64,000 nt of DNA from Streptomyces chartreusis NRRL 3882 (GTDB lineage Bacteria > Actinomycetota > Actinomycetes > Streptomycetales > Streptomycetaceae), in assembly GCF_900236475.1 (NCBI RefSeq), contig NZ_LT963352.1, positions 3,348,001-3,412,000 on the forward strand, read 5' to 3'. Numbering within the stretch: the first letter of the stretch is position 1; every line of letters starts with the position of its first letter. The notes under the pieces were generated by a model that saw nothing but the letters and a program-made list of their open reading frames with translations, searched no databases and was not told where the DNA came from. This document shows positions 26,673-34,878 of the stretch, piece by piece. Both the position numbers and the translations under genes were made by a program.

Positions 26673-27110
26673 ATGTCGCTCTACGCCGCGTACGCCGGCA
26701 ACCTCGACGCGCGGCTGATGTCCCGCCGCGCCCCGCACTCGCCGCTGCGCGCCACCGGCTGGCTGAACGGGTGGCGACTGACGTTCGGCGGCGAGCACAT
26801 GGGCTGGGAGGGCGCCCTGCCGACGATCGTCGAGGACCCCGTCTCCCAGGTCTTCGTCGCGCTGTACGACATCGCCCCCATGGACGAGGAGTCACTCGAC
26901 CGCTGGGAGGGCGTGGGGTTGGACATCTACCGCCGCACACGCGTACGGGTGCACACCCTGGAGGGTGACGAGCAGGCGTGGGCCTTCACCCTCAACGCCT
27001 ACGAGGGCGGCCTGCCGTCGGCCCGCTACCTGGGTGAGATCGCCGACGCGGCCGAGTCGGCCGGCGCCCCGCACGACTACGTGATGGAACTCCGCAAGCG
27101 CCCCTGCTGA
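26673..27110 (+). CDS. Gamma-glutamylcyclotransferase-like protein
   Basis: A 145-residue protein of the GGCT/AIG2 beta-barrel family. The start [15 protein letters not shown] is the substrate-binding Y-x-G-N type loop, and [18 protein letters not shown] carries the conserved acidic pair expected to be catalytic (the Glu of DEES). Members cleave gamma-glutamyl amines or act on glutathione-like substrates; Streptomyces uses mycothiol, so the true substrate is open. It starts 96 bases from the divergent lpdA gene and is followed after 92 bases by the purine nucleoside phosphorylase gene with its own operator. Confidence 0.88.
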   Translation: MSLYAAYAGNLDARLMSRRAPHSPLRATGWLNGWRLTFGGEHMGWEGALPTIVEDPVSQVFVALYDIAPMDEESLDRWEGVGLDIYRRTRVRVHTLEGDEQAWAFTLNAYEGGLPSARYLGEIADAAESAGAPHDYVMELRKRPC

Positions 27111-27165
27111 GCCCGCTTCGTCGGAAACGACAAGACAACGATCATCACCCCGTGAGCTCTGCCAT

Positions 27166-27177
27166 CTACGCGCGTAG
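27166..27177. promoter_or_regulatory. Nucleoside-regulon operator CTACGCGCGTAG (PNP)
   Basis: Perfect 12-bp palindrome 25 bases before the PNP start codon. Downstream of it lies a -10-like TACCCT (27190-27195), only 7 bases before GTG 27203, so the operator sits in the -35 region. One of six such sites in the window, all before nucleoside genes. Confidence 0.85.
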
Positions 27178-27202
27178 GCAATCACCGGCTACCCTCGTCG
27201 GC

Positions 27203-28027
27203 GTGAACGCATCTCTTCTTCCGGACGACATCCAGGGCGACCCCCACGCCGCCGCCGACGCCGCCGCGGCCCGCCTGCGCGAACTCACGGGCGCCGAGAC
27301 CCACGACGTCGCCCTCGTGATGGGCTCCGGCTGGGCTCCGGCCGTGGACGCCCTCGGCGCTCCCGAGGCCGAGCTCCAGGTCACGGAGCTGCCCGGCTTC
27401 CCGCCCCCCGCGGTCGAGGGCCACGGCGGCAAGATCCGCTCGTACCGGATCGGCAACAAGCGCGCCCTGGTCTTCCTCGGCCGTACGCACTACTACGAGG
27501 GCCGGGGCGTGGCGGCCGTAGCCCACGGCGTCCGTACCGCCGTGGCGGCCGGCTGCAAGACGATCGTCCTCACGAACGGCTGCGGCGGCCTGCGCGAGGG
27601 CATGCGCCCGGGCCAGCCGGTCCTGATCAGCGACCACATCAACCTCACCGCCACCTCCCCCATCATCGGCGCCAACTTCGTCGACCTCACCGACCTCTAC
27701 TCCCCGCGCCTGCGGGCCCTGTGCAAGGAGGTCGACCCCACGCTGGAGGAGGGCGTCTACGCCCAGTTCCCCGGCCCGCACTACGAGACTCCGGCGGAGA
27801 TCCGTATGGCCCGGGTCATCGGTGCGGACCTGGTGGGCATGTCGACGGTCCTGGAGGCGATCGCCGCGCGTGAGGCGGGTGCGGAGGTTCTGGGCATCTC
27901 CCTGGTGACCAACCTGGCGGCCGGCATGACGGGAGAGCCCCTCAACCACGAGGAGGTCCTCCAGGCCGGCCGGGATTCGGCAACGCGCATGGGCTCACTG
28001 CTCGCCCAGGTCCTGGGACGCCTGTAA
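27203..28027 (+). CDS. Purine nucleoside phosphorylase (trimeric type)
   Basis: A 274-residue enzyme splitting inosine, guanosine and their deoxy forms into base and (deoxy)ribose-1-phosphate. Family blocks: [14 protein letters not shown] phosphate loop, [73 protein letters not shown] and [11 protein letters not shown], the last containing the purine-binding Asn. GTG 27203 is the start; there is no ribosome site, and a -10 element lies 7 bases upstream, so the transcript is probably leaderless. The CTACGCGCGTAG operator upstream puts it in the nucleoside regulon. It works with the mutase gene downstream and deoC. Confidence 0.95.
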   Translation: MNASLLPDDIQGDPHAAADAAAARLRELTGAETHDVALVMGSGWAPAVDALGAPEAELQVTELPGFPPPAVEGHGGKIRSYRIGNKRALVFLGRTHYYEGRGVAAVAHGVRTAVAAGCKTIVLTNGCGGLREGMRPGQPVLISDHINLTATSPIIGANFVDLTDLYSPRLRALCKEVDPTLEEGVYAQFPGPHYETPAEIRMARVIGADLVGMSTVLEAIAAREAGAEVLGISLVTNLAAGMTGEPLNHEEVLQAGRDSATRMGSLLAQVLGRL

Positions 28028-28052
28028 GCACCCCGGCGTCGCTGCCGAGGCC

Positions 28053-28127
28053 GGGTGGGCCCGCAGCCGGAGCGGGGTGCCGCTGCGCCCACCCGTGCCG
28101 CCCTTAGCGGCACGACTGCCCGCAGCT
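28053..28127 (-). repeat. Dispersed intergenic repeat, copy 3 (inverted)
   Basis: About 75 bases, inverse orientation of the copies at 17385 and 23805: reading the minus strand gives AGCTGCGGGCAGTCGTGCCG then GCTAAGGGCGGCACGGGTGG. It fills much of the 368-base gap between the PNP and mutase genes. The rest of the gap (28128-28395) is GC-rich without an ORF; a half-match to the regulon palindrome (CTACGCGC, 28319-28326) lies there. Confidence 0.7.
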
Positions 28128-28395
28128 AGGGCGGCCCGCATCTAGGGCAGCCACGACGCACCCGCAGCCGCCGACGCACGGAAGGGGACGTGTCGGGGGG
28201 TGTCCGCCCGCAGCGGTTGGCGCGTCAACGGACGGTTAGCCGGTATCCGACCCCATCGCGCCGTTCCGAGGACGGACACCCCCCGGCGCGGCCCCGCCCC
28301 ACCGCACCCCGGTAGGCGCTACGCGCACCCCCACGGCCCCGCACAGGCCGCCGCAGGCATCCGCACACCCACGAACCGAGAGGCTGACACAGACC

Positions 28396-30033
28396 GTGCA
28401 CGACGAACTCATCGCACAGGCCCAGGCGTGGCTCACCGAGGACCCCGACCCGGAAACCCGCACCGAGCTCGCCCGCCTCATCGACGCCCAGGACCACACC
28501 GAACTCGCCGCCCGCTTCAGCGGCACGCTCCAGTTCGGCACCGCCGGCCTCCGCGGCGAACTCGGCGCCGGCCCCATGCGCATGAACAGCTCGGTCGTCA
28601 TCCGCGCAGCCGCCGGGCTCGCCGCGTACCTCAAGAAGCAGGGTCACCACGACGGCCTCGTCGTCATCGGCTACGACGCCCGCCACAAGTCGCACGACTT
28701 TGCCCGCGACACCGCCGCCGTCATGACCGGCGCCGGCCTCCGCGCCGCCGTCCTCCCCCGCCCCCTCCCCACCCCCGTCCTCGCCTTCGCGATAAGGCAC
28801 CTCGGCGCGGTCGCCGGCGTGGAGGTCACCGCCAGCCACAATCCGCCCCGGGACAACGGCTACAAGGTCTACCTCGGCGACGGCTCCCAGATCGTCCCCC
28901 CGGCGGACATCGACATCGCGGCAGAGATCGCCGCCGTCCCGTCCCTCACCACCGTCCGGCGCCCCACCGAAGGCTGGGAGACCCTCGACGACAGCGTCCT
29001 CGACGCCTACCTCGCCCGCACCGACGCCGTACTGTCCAAGGATTCCCCCCGCACCGCCCGCACGGTGTACACGGCGATGCACGGCGTCGGCAAGGACGTC
29101 CTCCTCGCCGCCTTCGCCCGCGCCGGCTTCCCGGAACCGGCCCTCGTCGCGGAGCAGGCCGACCCCGACCCGGAGTTCCCGACCGTCGCGTTCCCCAACC
29201 CGGAGGAGCCCGGCGCGATGGACCTGGCGTTCGCGCGGGCCCGCGCGACCACGCCGGCCCCCGACCTGATCATCGCCAACGACCCGGACGCGGACCGCTG
29301 CGCCGTCGCCGTACCGGACGGCGCCGACTGGCGCATGCTCCGCGGTGACGAGGTCGGCGCCCTGCTCGCCGCCCACCTGGTCCGCCGCGGAGCGACCGGC
29401 ACCTTCGCGGAGTCGATCGTCTCGTCGTCCCTCCTCGGCCGTATCGCCGAGAAGGCCGGCCTCCCCCACGTCGAGACCCTCACCGGCTTCAAGTGGATCG
29501 CCCGCGCGGAAGGCCTGCGCTACGGCTACGAGGAGGCCCTCGGCTACTGCGTCGACCCGGACGGCGTACGCGACAAGGACGGCATCACGGCAGCGCTCCT
29601 GGTCACGGAACTGGCTTCGCAGCTCAAGGAGGAGGGCCGCACCCTCCTCGACCTCCTCGACGACCTGGCCGTGGAACACGGCCTGCACGCCACGGACCAG
29701 CTCTCGGTCCGCGTCGAGGACCTGTCCCTGATCGCGGCCGCGATGCGCCGCCTGCGCGAACAGCCCCCGACCGAACTCGCCGGCCTGCCGATCACCCGGA
29801 CCGACGACCTCACCCAGGGCACGGACACCCTCCCGCCCACGGACGGCCTGCGCTACACCCTCGACGGCGCCCGGGTGATCGTCCGCCCGAGCGGCACCGA
29901 GCCGAAGCTGAAGTGCTACCTGGAGGTCGTGATCCCGGTGGCGACCCACGCCGGCCTCCCCGAGGCCCGCGCCCAGGTGACGGCCCTACTGGAGTCGATC
30001 AAGCGCGACCTGTCGACGGCGGCAGGCATCTGA
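28396..30033 (+). CDS. Phosphohexomutase-superfamily enzyme, probable phosphopentomutase
   Basis: A 545-residue alpha-D-phosphohexomutase. The phosphoserine loop is EVTASHNPPRDNGYKVYLGDG with Ser147; the metal loop is IANDPDADRCAVAV; the sugar loop is LTGFKWIARAEG; and the phosphate-binding end is IVRPSGTEPKLKCYLEV. All four catalytic elements are intact. Such long members include PGM2-like phosphopentomutases, which interconvert (deoxy)ribose-1- and -5-phosphate. The position between purine nucleoside phosphorylase and deoC supports that role over phosphomannomutase, because it would link the two steps. GTG 28396 start chosen by the MHDELIAQAQAWL beginning. Confidence 0.9.
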   Translation: MHDELIAQAQAWLTEDPDPETRTELARLIDAQDHTELAARFSGTLQFGTAGLRGELGAGPMRMNSSVVIRAAAGLAAYLKKQGHHDGLVVIGYDARHKSHDFARDTAAVMTGAGLRAAVLPRPLPTPVLAFAIRHLGAVAGVEVTASHNPPRDNGYKVYLGDGSQIVPPADIDIAAEIAAVPSLTTVRRPTEGWETLDDSVLDAYLARTDAVLSKDSPRTARTVYTAMHGVGKDVLLAAFARAGFPEPALVAEQADPDPEFPTVAFPNPEEPGAMDLAFARARATTPAPDLIIANDPDADRCAVAVPDGADWRMLRGDEVGALLAAHLVRRGATGTFAESIVSSSLLGRIAEKAGLPHVETLTGFKWIARAEGLRYGYEEALGYCVDPDGVRDKDGITAALLVTELASQLKEEGRTLLDLLDDLAVEHGLHATDQLSVRVEDLSLIAAAMRRLREQPPTELAGLPITRTDDLTQGTDTLPPTDGLRYTLDGARVIVRPSGTEPKLKCYLEVVIPVATHAGLPEARAQVTALLESIKRDLSTAAGI

Positions 30034-30112
30034 CCGCGCCCCCGCCCTGAGGCTGACAGGCCGGCCCCGCCGAAACCCGAGCACCCCCGGGGCCGGCCCC
30101 CTCAGCCCACCA

Positions 30113-30147
30113 ACCCCTCAACCCCTCAACCCCTCAACCCCTCAACC
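30113..30147. repeat. 8-bp tandem repeat (AACCCCTC)n
   Basis: Four and a half copies of AACCCCTC in a row. It covers the stop codon region of the PH-domain gene (30142) and lies in the 108-base convergent gap after the mutase gene. Slippage would change only the sequence after the stop. Confidence 0.8.
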
Positions 30148-30846
30148 CACCAACAGCAGAATCAGCACCAACACCGCCCCGGCAACCGCCGGCCCCATCA
30201 CCTCGTACGCCCACCGCACGGTCACCTCCCCCTGCGCCGTCTCCGCCCGGCGCCGCGCCTCGTGCAGCCCCCGCAGCTCATCCATGATCCGGTCGGTCTC
30301 CGCCCGGACGGGCCCGTCCGCCACATGGCCCGCACCGAGGCCCTGCCCCAGCCCGGCACGCATCCCGAGCGCACTGCCGCGCCCCTCGTCCCGGCCCATC
30401 TCCCGCCGCGCCTGCGCGGTCGCCCGCATCTCTCGCCGCGCGGCCTTCTTGCGGGCGCGCAGTGAGACGGGTACGGCCCACAGCTGGTACTTCGCGCCGG
30501 ACTCGGTGAGGACCTCGTTGGAGTAGGCGGACTTCAGCGCGGCGACCTGGCCCCACGGCACCACGATGACGCGGAACGGATTGCGGATACGCAGCCGGTC
30601 GTCACCGGCGTACACGGCGGGCCGCAGCGTGAAGGCGGCGACCAGCGGCACGATCAGGATCAGCACGGCGAGCGCCAGCCACGGCGTGCGCCCCTCGCCC
30701 GAGATCACCGCGTCGATGCCGAGCCACCCGGCGATGGCGAGCAGCAGCGCGCCACCGGCGATGGCCGGAACCGACCGGTACACCCGGTCCTTGGACTCGG
30801 GCTCCGGAGGCTGCGGCGCGGGCGACTGGGACTCGGGGCTCGTCAT
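30142..30846 (-). CDS. PH domain-containing membrane protein
   Basis: A 234-residue protein. Two hydrophobic spans occur near residues 28-45 and 52-70, a bacterial PH-like domain follows (AVYAGDDRLRIRNPFRVIVVPWGQVAALKSAYSNEVLTESGAKYQLWAVPVSLRARKKAARRE), and a last hydrophobic segment closes the C-terminus (VAGAVLVLILLLVG). The middle is rich in Arg, Met and Ala. This is the bPH_6-type architecture common in actinobacteria; the role is not known. It is convergent with the mutase gene and divergent from deoC, 122 bases away. Its conserved place inside the nucleoside cluster is unexplained. Confidence 0.85.
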   Translation of the reverse strand: MTSPESQSPAPQPPEPESKDRVYRSVPAIAGGALLLAIAGWLGIDAVISGEGRTPWLALAVLILIVPLVAAFTLRPAVYAGDDRLRIRNPFRVIVVPWGQVAALKSAYSNEVLTESGAKYQLWAVPVSLRARKKAARREMRATAQARREMGRDEGRGSALGMRAGLGQGLGAGHVADGPVRAETDRIMDELRGLHEARRRAETAQGEVTVRWAYEVMGPAVAGAVLVLILLLVG

Positions 30847-30942
30847 GCCTCGATTCTGCCGGACCGGACGTCCACCACCCCCACCACCCCCACCCGCCCA
30901 CCACCCCGACCCACCCGAGCAAAGCCAGGGGCTGTACAGCCG

Positions 30943-30954
30943 CTACGCGCGTAG
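30943..30954. promoter_or_regulatory. Nucleoside-regulon operator CTACGCGCGTAG (deoC)
   Basis: Perfect 12-bp palindrome 13 bases before GTG 30968. A -10-like TATGCT (30956-30961) lies right after it, so a bound repressor would block the promoter directly. Confidence 0.85.
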
Positions 30955-30967
30955 ATATGCTCGTCTG

Positions 30968-31936
30968 GTGACCATGCCCAGTTCTGCACTCACCGCAGCT
31001 CACCCCCTCAAGGACGTCACCGCGTCCGACAGCTCGCTGCGCCGCTTCCTCCACGGGCTCCCCGGCGTCGACGCGGTCGGGCTGGAGGGCCGTGCGGCTT
31101 CCCTCGGCACCCGTTCGATCAAGACGACCGCGAAGGCGTACGCCATCGACCTCGCCATCTCGATGGTCGACCTGACGACGCTGGAAGGCGCGGACACCCC
31201 GGGCAAGGTCCGGGCGCTCGGCGCGAAGGCGGTCCGGCCCGACCCGACCGACCGTACGACGCCGACCACGGCCGCGGTCTGCGTCTACCCCGACATGGTG
31301 GCCGTGGCCAAGGAGGCCGTCGCCGGTTCCGGCGTGAAGGTCGCCTCCGTCGCCACGGCGTTCCCGGCCGGCCGCGCCCCGCTCGCCGTCAAGCTGGCCG
31401 ACGTCCGTGAGGCCGTCGCCGCGGGCGCCGACGAGATCGACATGGTCATCGACCGCGGGGCGTTCCTCGCGGGCCGATACTTGAAGGTGTACGACGAGAT
31501 CACCGCCGTGAAGGAGGCCTGCGGCACGTCCGCGCGCCTGAAGGTCATCTTCGAGACGGGCGAGCTCTCGACGTACGACAACATCCGCCGCGCCAGCTGG
31601 CTCGGGATGCTGGCGGGCGCGGACTTCATCAAGACGTCCACCGGAAAGGTGGCCGTCAACGCGACCCCGGCGAACACGCTCCTCATGCTGGAGGCGGTGC
31701 GTGACTTCCGTGCACAGACCGGGATCCAGGTCGGTGTGAAGCCGGCCGGCGGCATCCGCACCTCCAAGGACGCCATCAAGTTCCTCGTCCTGGTCAACGA
31801 GACCGCCGGCGGGGACTGGCTGGACAACCACTGGTTCCGCTTCGGCGCCTCCTCGCTGCTGAACGACCTGCTGATGCAGCGCCAGAAGCTGGCCACCGGC
31901 CGCTACTCCGGCCCCGACTACGTGACGGTGGACTGA
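30968..31936 (+). CDS. deoC: Deoxyribose-phosphate aldolase
   Basis: A 322-residue class I aldolase cleaving 2-deoxyribose-5-phosphate to acetaldehyde and glyceraldehyde-3-phosphate. The Schiff-base lysine is in ADFIKTSTGK; VKPAGGIRTSKDA supplies the second Lys; KVIFETGEL and DEIDMVID are barrel strands. It is longer than E. coli DeoC because of an N-terminal helical extension, as in other Actinobacteria. The start is GTG 30968 or ATG 30974; a -10 element 6 bases before the GTG suggests a leaderless mRNA. The aldehyde dehydrogenase gene follows after 5 bases, an operon that removes the acetaldehyde. Confidence 0.96.
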   Translation: MTMPSSALTAAHPLKDVTASDSSLRRFLHGLPGVDAVGLEGRAASLGTRSIKTTAKAYAIDLAISMVDLTTLEGADTPGKVRALGAKAVRPDPTDRTTPTTAAVCVYPDMVAVAKEAVAGSGVKVASVATAFPAGRAPLAVKLADVREAVAAGADEIDMVIDRGAFLAGRYLKVYDEITAVKEACGTSARLKVIFETGELSTYDNIRRASWLGMLAGADFIKTSTGKVAVNATPANTLLMLEAVRDFRAQTGIQVGVKPAGGIRTSKDAIKFLVLVNETAGGDWLDNHWFRFGASSLLNDLLMQRQKLATGRYSGPDYVTVD

Positions 31937-31941
31937 CCCCC

Positions 31942-33393
31942 ATGAACAGGGAAAACGTGTCATCGGTATTCGAATACGCCCCGGCCCCCGAGTCGCGCTC
32001 GATCGTCGACATCGCGCCCTCGTACGGCCTGTTCATCGACGGCGAGTTCGTGGAGGCGGCCGACGGCAAGGTCTTCAAGACGGTCTCGCCGAGCACCGAG
32101 GAGGTGCTCTCCGAGATCGCCCAGGCCGGCGAGGCTGACGTGGACCGCGCGGTGCAGGCCGCCCGCAAGGCCTTCGGGAAGTGGTCGGCGCTGCCCGGCT
32201 CGGAGCGCGCCAAGTACCTGTTCCGCATCGCGCGGATCATCCAGGAGCGCTCCCGCGAGCTCGCCGTGCTCGAAACCCTCGACAACGGCAAGCCGATCAA
32301 GGAGACCCGCGACGCGGACCTCCCCCTGGTCGCGGCGCACTTCTTCTACTACGCGGGCTGGGCCGACAAGCTCGACCACGCCGGCTTCGGCGCGAACCCG
32401 CGGCCGCTGGGCGTGGCGGGCCAGGTCATCCCCTGGAACTTCCCGCTGCTGATGCTGGCGTGGAAGATCGCGCCCGCCCTCGCCACCGGCAACACGGTCG
32501 TGCTGAAGCCCGCGGAGACCACGCCCCTGACGGCGCTCTTCTTCGCGGACGTCTGCCGCCAGGCGGGCCTGCCGAAGGGCGTCGTCAACATCCTCCCCGG
32601 CTACGGCGGCGCGGGCGCGGCGCTGGTGGCCCACCCGGACGTGGACAAGGTCGCCTTCACCGGCTCCACGGCCGTCGGCAAGGAGATCGCCCGCACGGTC
32701 GCCGGCACCCGCAAGAAGGTCACGCTCGAACTGGGCGGCAAGGGCGCCAACATCGTCTTCGACGACGCACCCGTGGACCAGGCCGTCGAGGGCATCGTCA
32801 ACGGCATCTTCTTCAACCAGGGCCAGGTCTGCTGCGCGGGCAGCCGCCTGCTGGTACAGGAGTCCATCCAGGGCGAGCTGCTGGAGTCCCTGAAGCGGCG
32901 CCTGTCGACGCTGCGCCTGGGCGACCCGCTCGACAAGAACACCGACATCGGCGCGATCAACTCCGAGGAGCAGCTCACGCGCATCACCTCCCTCGTCGAG
33001 CAGGGCGAGGCGGAGGGCGCCGAGCGCTGGTCACCGGCCTGCGAACTGCCCGAGAGCGGCTACTGGTTCGCCCCGACGCTGTTCACCAACGTCACCCAGG
33101 CGCACACCATCGCCCGCGACGAGATCTTCGGCCCGGTGCTGTCGGTGCTCACCTTCCGCACGCCGGACGAGGCGGTCGCCAAGGCGAACAACACGCCGTA
33201 CGGCCTGTCCGCCGGCATCTGGACGGAGAAGGGCTCGCGCATCCTGGCGGTCGCGAACAAGCTCCGCGCGGGCGTCGTCTGGTCCAACACGTTCAACAAG
33301 TTCGACCCGACGTCGCCGTTCGGCGGCTACAAGGAGTCGGGCTTCGGCCGCGAGGGCGGCCGCCACGGCCTGGAGGCGTACCTCGATGTCTGA
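31942..33393 (+). CDS. Aldehyde dehydrogenase, catalytic
   Basis: A 483-residue NAD-dependent aldehyde dehydrogenase. The catalytic Cys is in FNQGQVCCAGSR (residues 297-298), the general base Glu in LELGGKGANIVF, the cofactor loop in FTGSTAVGKEI and the Asn in IPWNFPLLML. All essential residues are present. Five bases separate it from deoC, so it should oxidise the acetaldehyde made there. The next gene, a second aldehyde dehydrogenase-like protein, starts inside its last eight bases (ATGTCTGA overlap), implying translational coupling and probably a physical complex. Sequence and pairing resemble a split ALDH16. Confidence 0.95.
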   Translation: MNRENVSSVFEYAPAPESRSIVDIAPSYGLFIDGEFVEAADGKVFKTVSPSTEEVLSEIAQAGEADVDRAVQAARKAFGKWSALPGSERAKYLFRIARIIQERSRELAVLETLDNGKPIKETRDADLPLVAAHFFYYAGWADKLDHAGFGANPRPLGVAGQVIPWNFPLLMLAWKIAPALATGNTVVLKPAETTPLTALFFADVCRQAGLPKGVVNILPGYGGAGAALVAHPDVDKVAFTGSTAVGKEIARTVAGTRKKVTLELGGKGANIVFDDAPVDQAVEGIVNGIFFNQGQVCCAGSRLLVQESIQGELLESLKRRLSTLRLGDPLDKNTDIGAINSEEQLTRITSLVEQGEAEGAERWSPACELPESGYWFAPTLFTNVTQAHTIARDEIFGPVLSVLTFRTPDEAVAKANNTPYGLSAGIWTEKGSRILAVANKLRAGVVWSNTFNKFDPTSPFGGYKESGFGREGGRHGLEAYLDV

Positions 33394-34273
33394 CACGCGA
33401 CTCAGTGTCCTCAAGACCTACAAGCTGTACGTGGGCGGCAAGTTCCCGCGTTCCGAGAGCGGCCGGGTGTACGAGGTGACCGACTCCAAGGGCAACTGGC
33501 TGGCGAACGCGCCTCTGTCCTCCCGCAAGGACGCCCGGGACGCCGTCGTCGCGGCCCGCAAGGCGTTCGGCGGCTGGTCCGGCGCGACGGCGTACAACCG
33601 CGGCCAGGTCCTCTACCGCGTCGCGGAGATGCTGGAGGGCCGCCGCGACCAGTTCACCCGTGAGGTGGCCGACGCCGAGGGGCTGTCGAAGTCCAAGGCG
33701 GCGGCGGTCGTGGACGCGACGATCGACCGCTGGGTCTGGTACGCGGGCTGGACCGACAAGATCGCCCAGGTGGTCGGCGGCGGCAACCCGGTGGCGGGTC
33801 CGTTCTTCAACCTCTCCTCCCCCGAGCCGACGGGCGTTGTCGCGGTTCTGGCGCCGCAGGAGTCGTCCTTCCTGGGCCTGGTGTCGGTGCTCGCCCCGGT
33901 GATCGCGACCGGCAACACGGCGGTCGTGGTGGCGAGCGAGAAGGCCCCGCTGCCCGCGCTGTCCCTCGCCGAGGTGCTGGCCACCTCGGACGTCCCCGGC
34001 GGCGTGGTCAACGTCCTGTCGGGCCGTACGGCGGAGATCGCGACCCCGCTGGCCGCCCACCAGGACGTCAACGCGATCGACCTCGCGGGCGCCGACGAGG
34101 CCCTCGCGAAGGAACTGGAGATCGCCGCGGCCGACAACCTCAAGCGCGTCCTCCGTCCACAGCCTGTGGATTACACGGAGACTCCCGGCATCGACCGCAT
34201 GACGGCGTTCCTGGAGACGAAAACGGTCTGGCACCCCACCGGGTCGCTGGGCGCGTCCGGTTCCTCGTACTAG
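33386..34273 (+). CDS. Aldehyde dehydrogenase-like protein lacking the catalytic half
   Basis: A 295-residue protein that matches only the first part of an aldehyde dehydrogenase (KLYVGGKFPRSESGRVYEV, ARKAFGGWSGATAYNRGQVLYRVAEMLEGRRDQF, the SPEPTGVVAVLAPQESSFLGLVSVLAPVIATGNTAVV cofactor region). It stops before the Cys-containing catalytic domain and has no Cys nucleophile or LELGGK motif, so it cannot be an active dehydrogenase alone. It ends in a distinct tail (RMTAFLETKTVWHPTG). Overlap with the active enzyme by 8 bases suggests an accessory or scaffold subunit, similar to the non-catalytic second domain of ALDH16. The reading frame is intact, so I do not call it a pseudogene. Confidence 0.88.
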   Translation: MSDTRLSVLKTYKLYVGGKFPRSESGRVYEVTDSKGNWLANAPLSSRKDARDAVVAARKAFGGWSGATAYNRGQVLYRVAEMLEGRRDQFTREVADAEGLSKSKAAAVVDATIDRWVWYAGWTDKIAQVVGGGNPVAGPFFNLSSPEPTGVVAVLAPQESSFLGLVSVLAPVIATGNTAVVVASEKAPLPALSLAEVLATSDVPGGVVNVLSGRTAEIATPLAAHQDVNAIDLAGADEALAKELEIAAADNLKRVLRPQPVDYTETPGIDRMTAFLETKTVWHPTGSLGASGSSY

Positions 34274-34290
34274 ACCGCCCCTCACAGCGG

Positions 34291-34328
34291 AAGCCCCGGC
34301 CCTCCTCCGTCCGGGAGGGCCGGGGCTT
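34291..34328. terminator. Terminator after the deoC-aldehyde dehydrogenase operon
   Basis: Perfect 15-bp inverted repeat (34291-34305 with 34314-34328) with a short loop and CT-rich flank, placed between the plus-strand operon end (34273) and the minus-strand stop at 34358; it can serve both. Confidence 0.85.
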
Positions 34329-34357
34329 CTCTCCTGCGCGCCTGTCGCGTACGAGGC

Positions 34358-34753
34358 CTACCGCGAGAGCAGTCCCGCCGCCTGCCCCGCCACCGGCACG
34401 CTCTCGACCGACTGGGCCTGCGCCACCGGCCCCGTCAGCTCCTTGGACTTCACCGGCTTGAAGTCGGCGACCTCGGTGCCGACGCTGTTGTCGAGCGGGT
34501 CGACTCCCGTGCCGGCGAGGGGGTTGGGCTTGAGGCCCGTGACCGGACCGGTGGTGTGACCGACGGCCTGGGTCGCGGTCCGCAAGCCGGTCTGGGGGTC
34601 GGTCCTGCCGAGGGAGGTGTGGGCCACGTCCAAGATCGAGCCGGTGCCCGCCGCGGCCGTCGCCGTCCCCGCTCCGAGCGCCACTCCCGCGGTCGCGAGC
34701 ACGGCCAGGGCACGCCTGACGGTCGGCTTCTTGGGCGAGTCGTGTCGGGTCAT
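34358..34753 (-). CDS. Small secreted protein of unknown function
   Basis: A 131-residue exported protein. The N-terminus is basic (MTRHDSPKKPTVRRALAVL), followed by an Ala/Gly-rich hydrophobic core and likely cleavage near ATAAAG. The mature region is low in hydrophobic residues and contains repeated short motifs around Pro-Leu, Gly and Val (LKPNPLAGTGVDPLDNSVG, ESVPVAGQAAGLLS). It resembles the protein at 40626 in size, signal peptide style and the VAGQ(A/L) ending, so the two may be paralogues. ATG 34753 has AAGGTGG upstream. No enzymatic motif is seen. Confidence 0.75.
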   Translation of the reverse strand: MTRHDSPKKPTVRRALAVLATAGVALGAGTATAAAGTGSILDVAHTSLGRTDPQTGLRTATQAVGHTTGPVTGLKPNPLAGTGVDPLDNSVGTEVADFKPVKSKELTGPVAQAQSVESVPVAGQAAGLLSR

Positions 34754-34878
34754 CGCTGCCACCTTCTGATGCACTGGGTAATCGATTCGACACAAAGGGT
34801 AGTTGAGGTGTGACGCGCGCATCAAAGGCGACCCGCGGGGTCGTACGGCCCCCGATGGATGCCTCACACTGGTGTCCC

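Noticed and set aside
28319..28330. Partial regulon palindrome CTACGCGCACCC before the mutase gene
   Set aside because: Only the first eight bases match; the right half is lost, and the surrounding DNA is repeat-rich. Could be a weak half-site but not supported.
33386..34273. Second aldehyde dehydrogenase called as a pseudogene
   Set aside because: The frame is intact, codon use is normal, translation is coupled to the active enzyme and it has its own C-terminus, so a functional non-catalytic subunit is more likely.
34811..34822. TGACGCGCGCAT near the uridine kinase start as a seventh operator
   Set aside because: Only ACGCGCG is kept and symmetry is broken; a true site would be attractive by function but the sequence does not support it.
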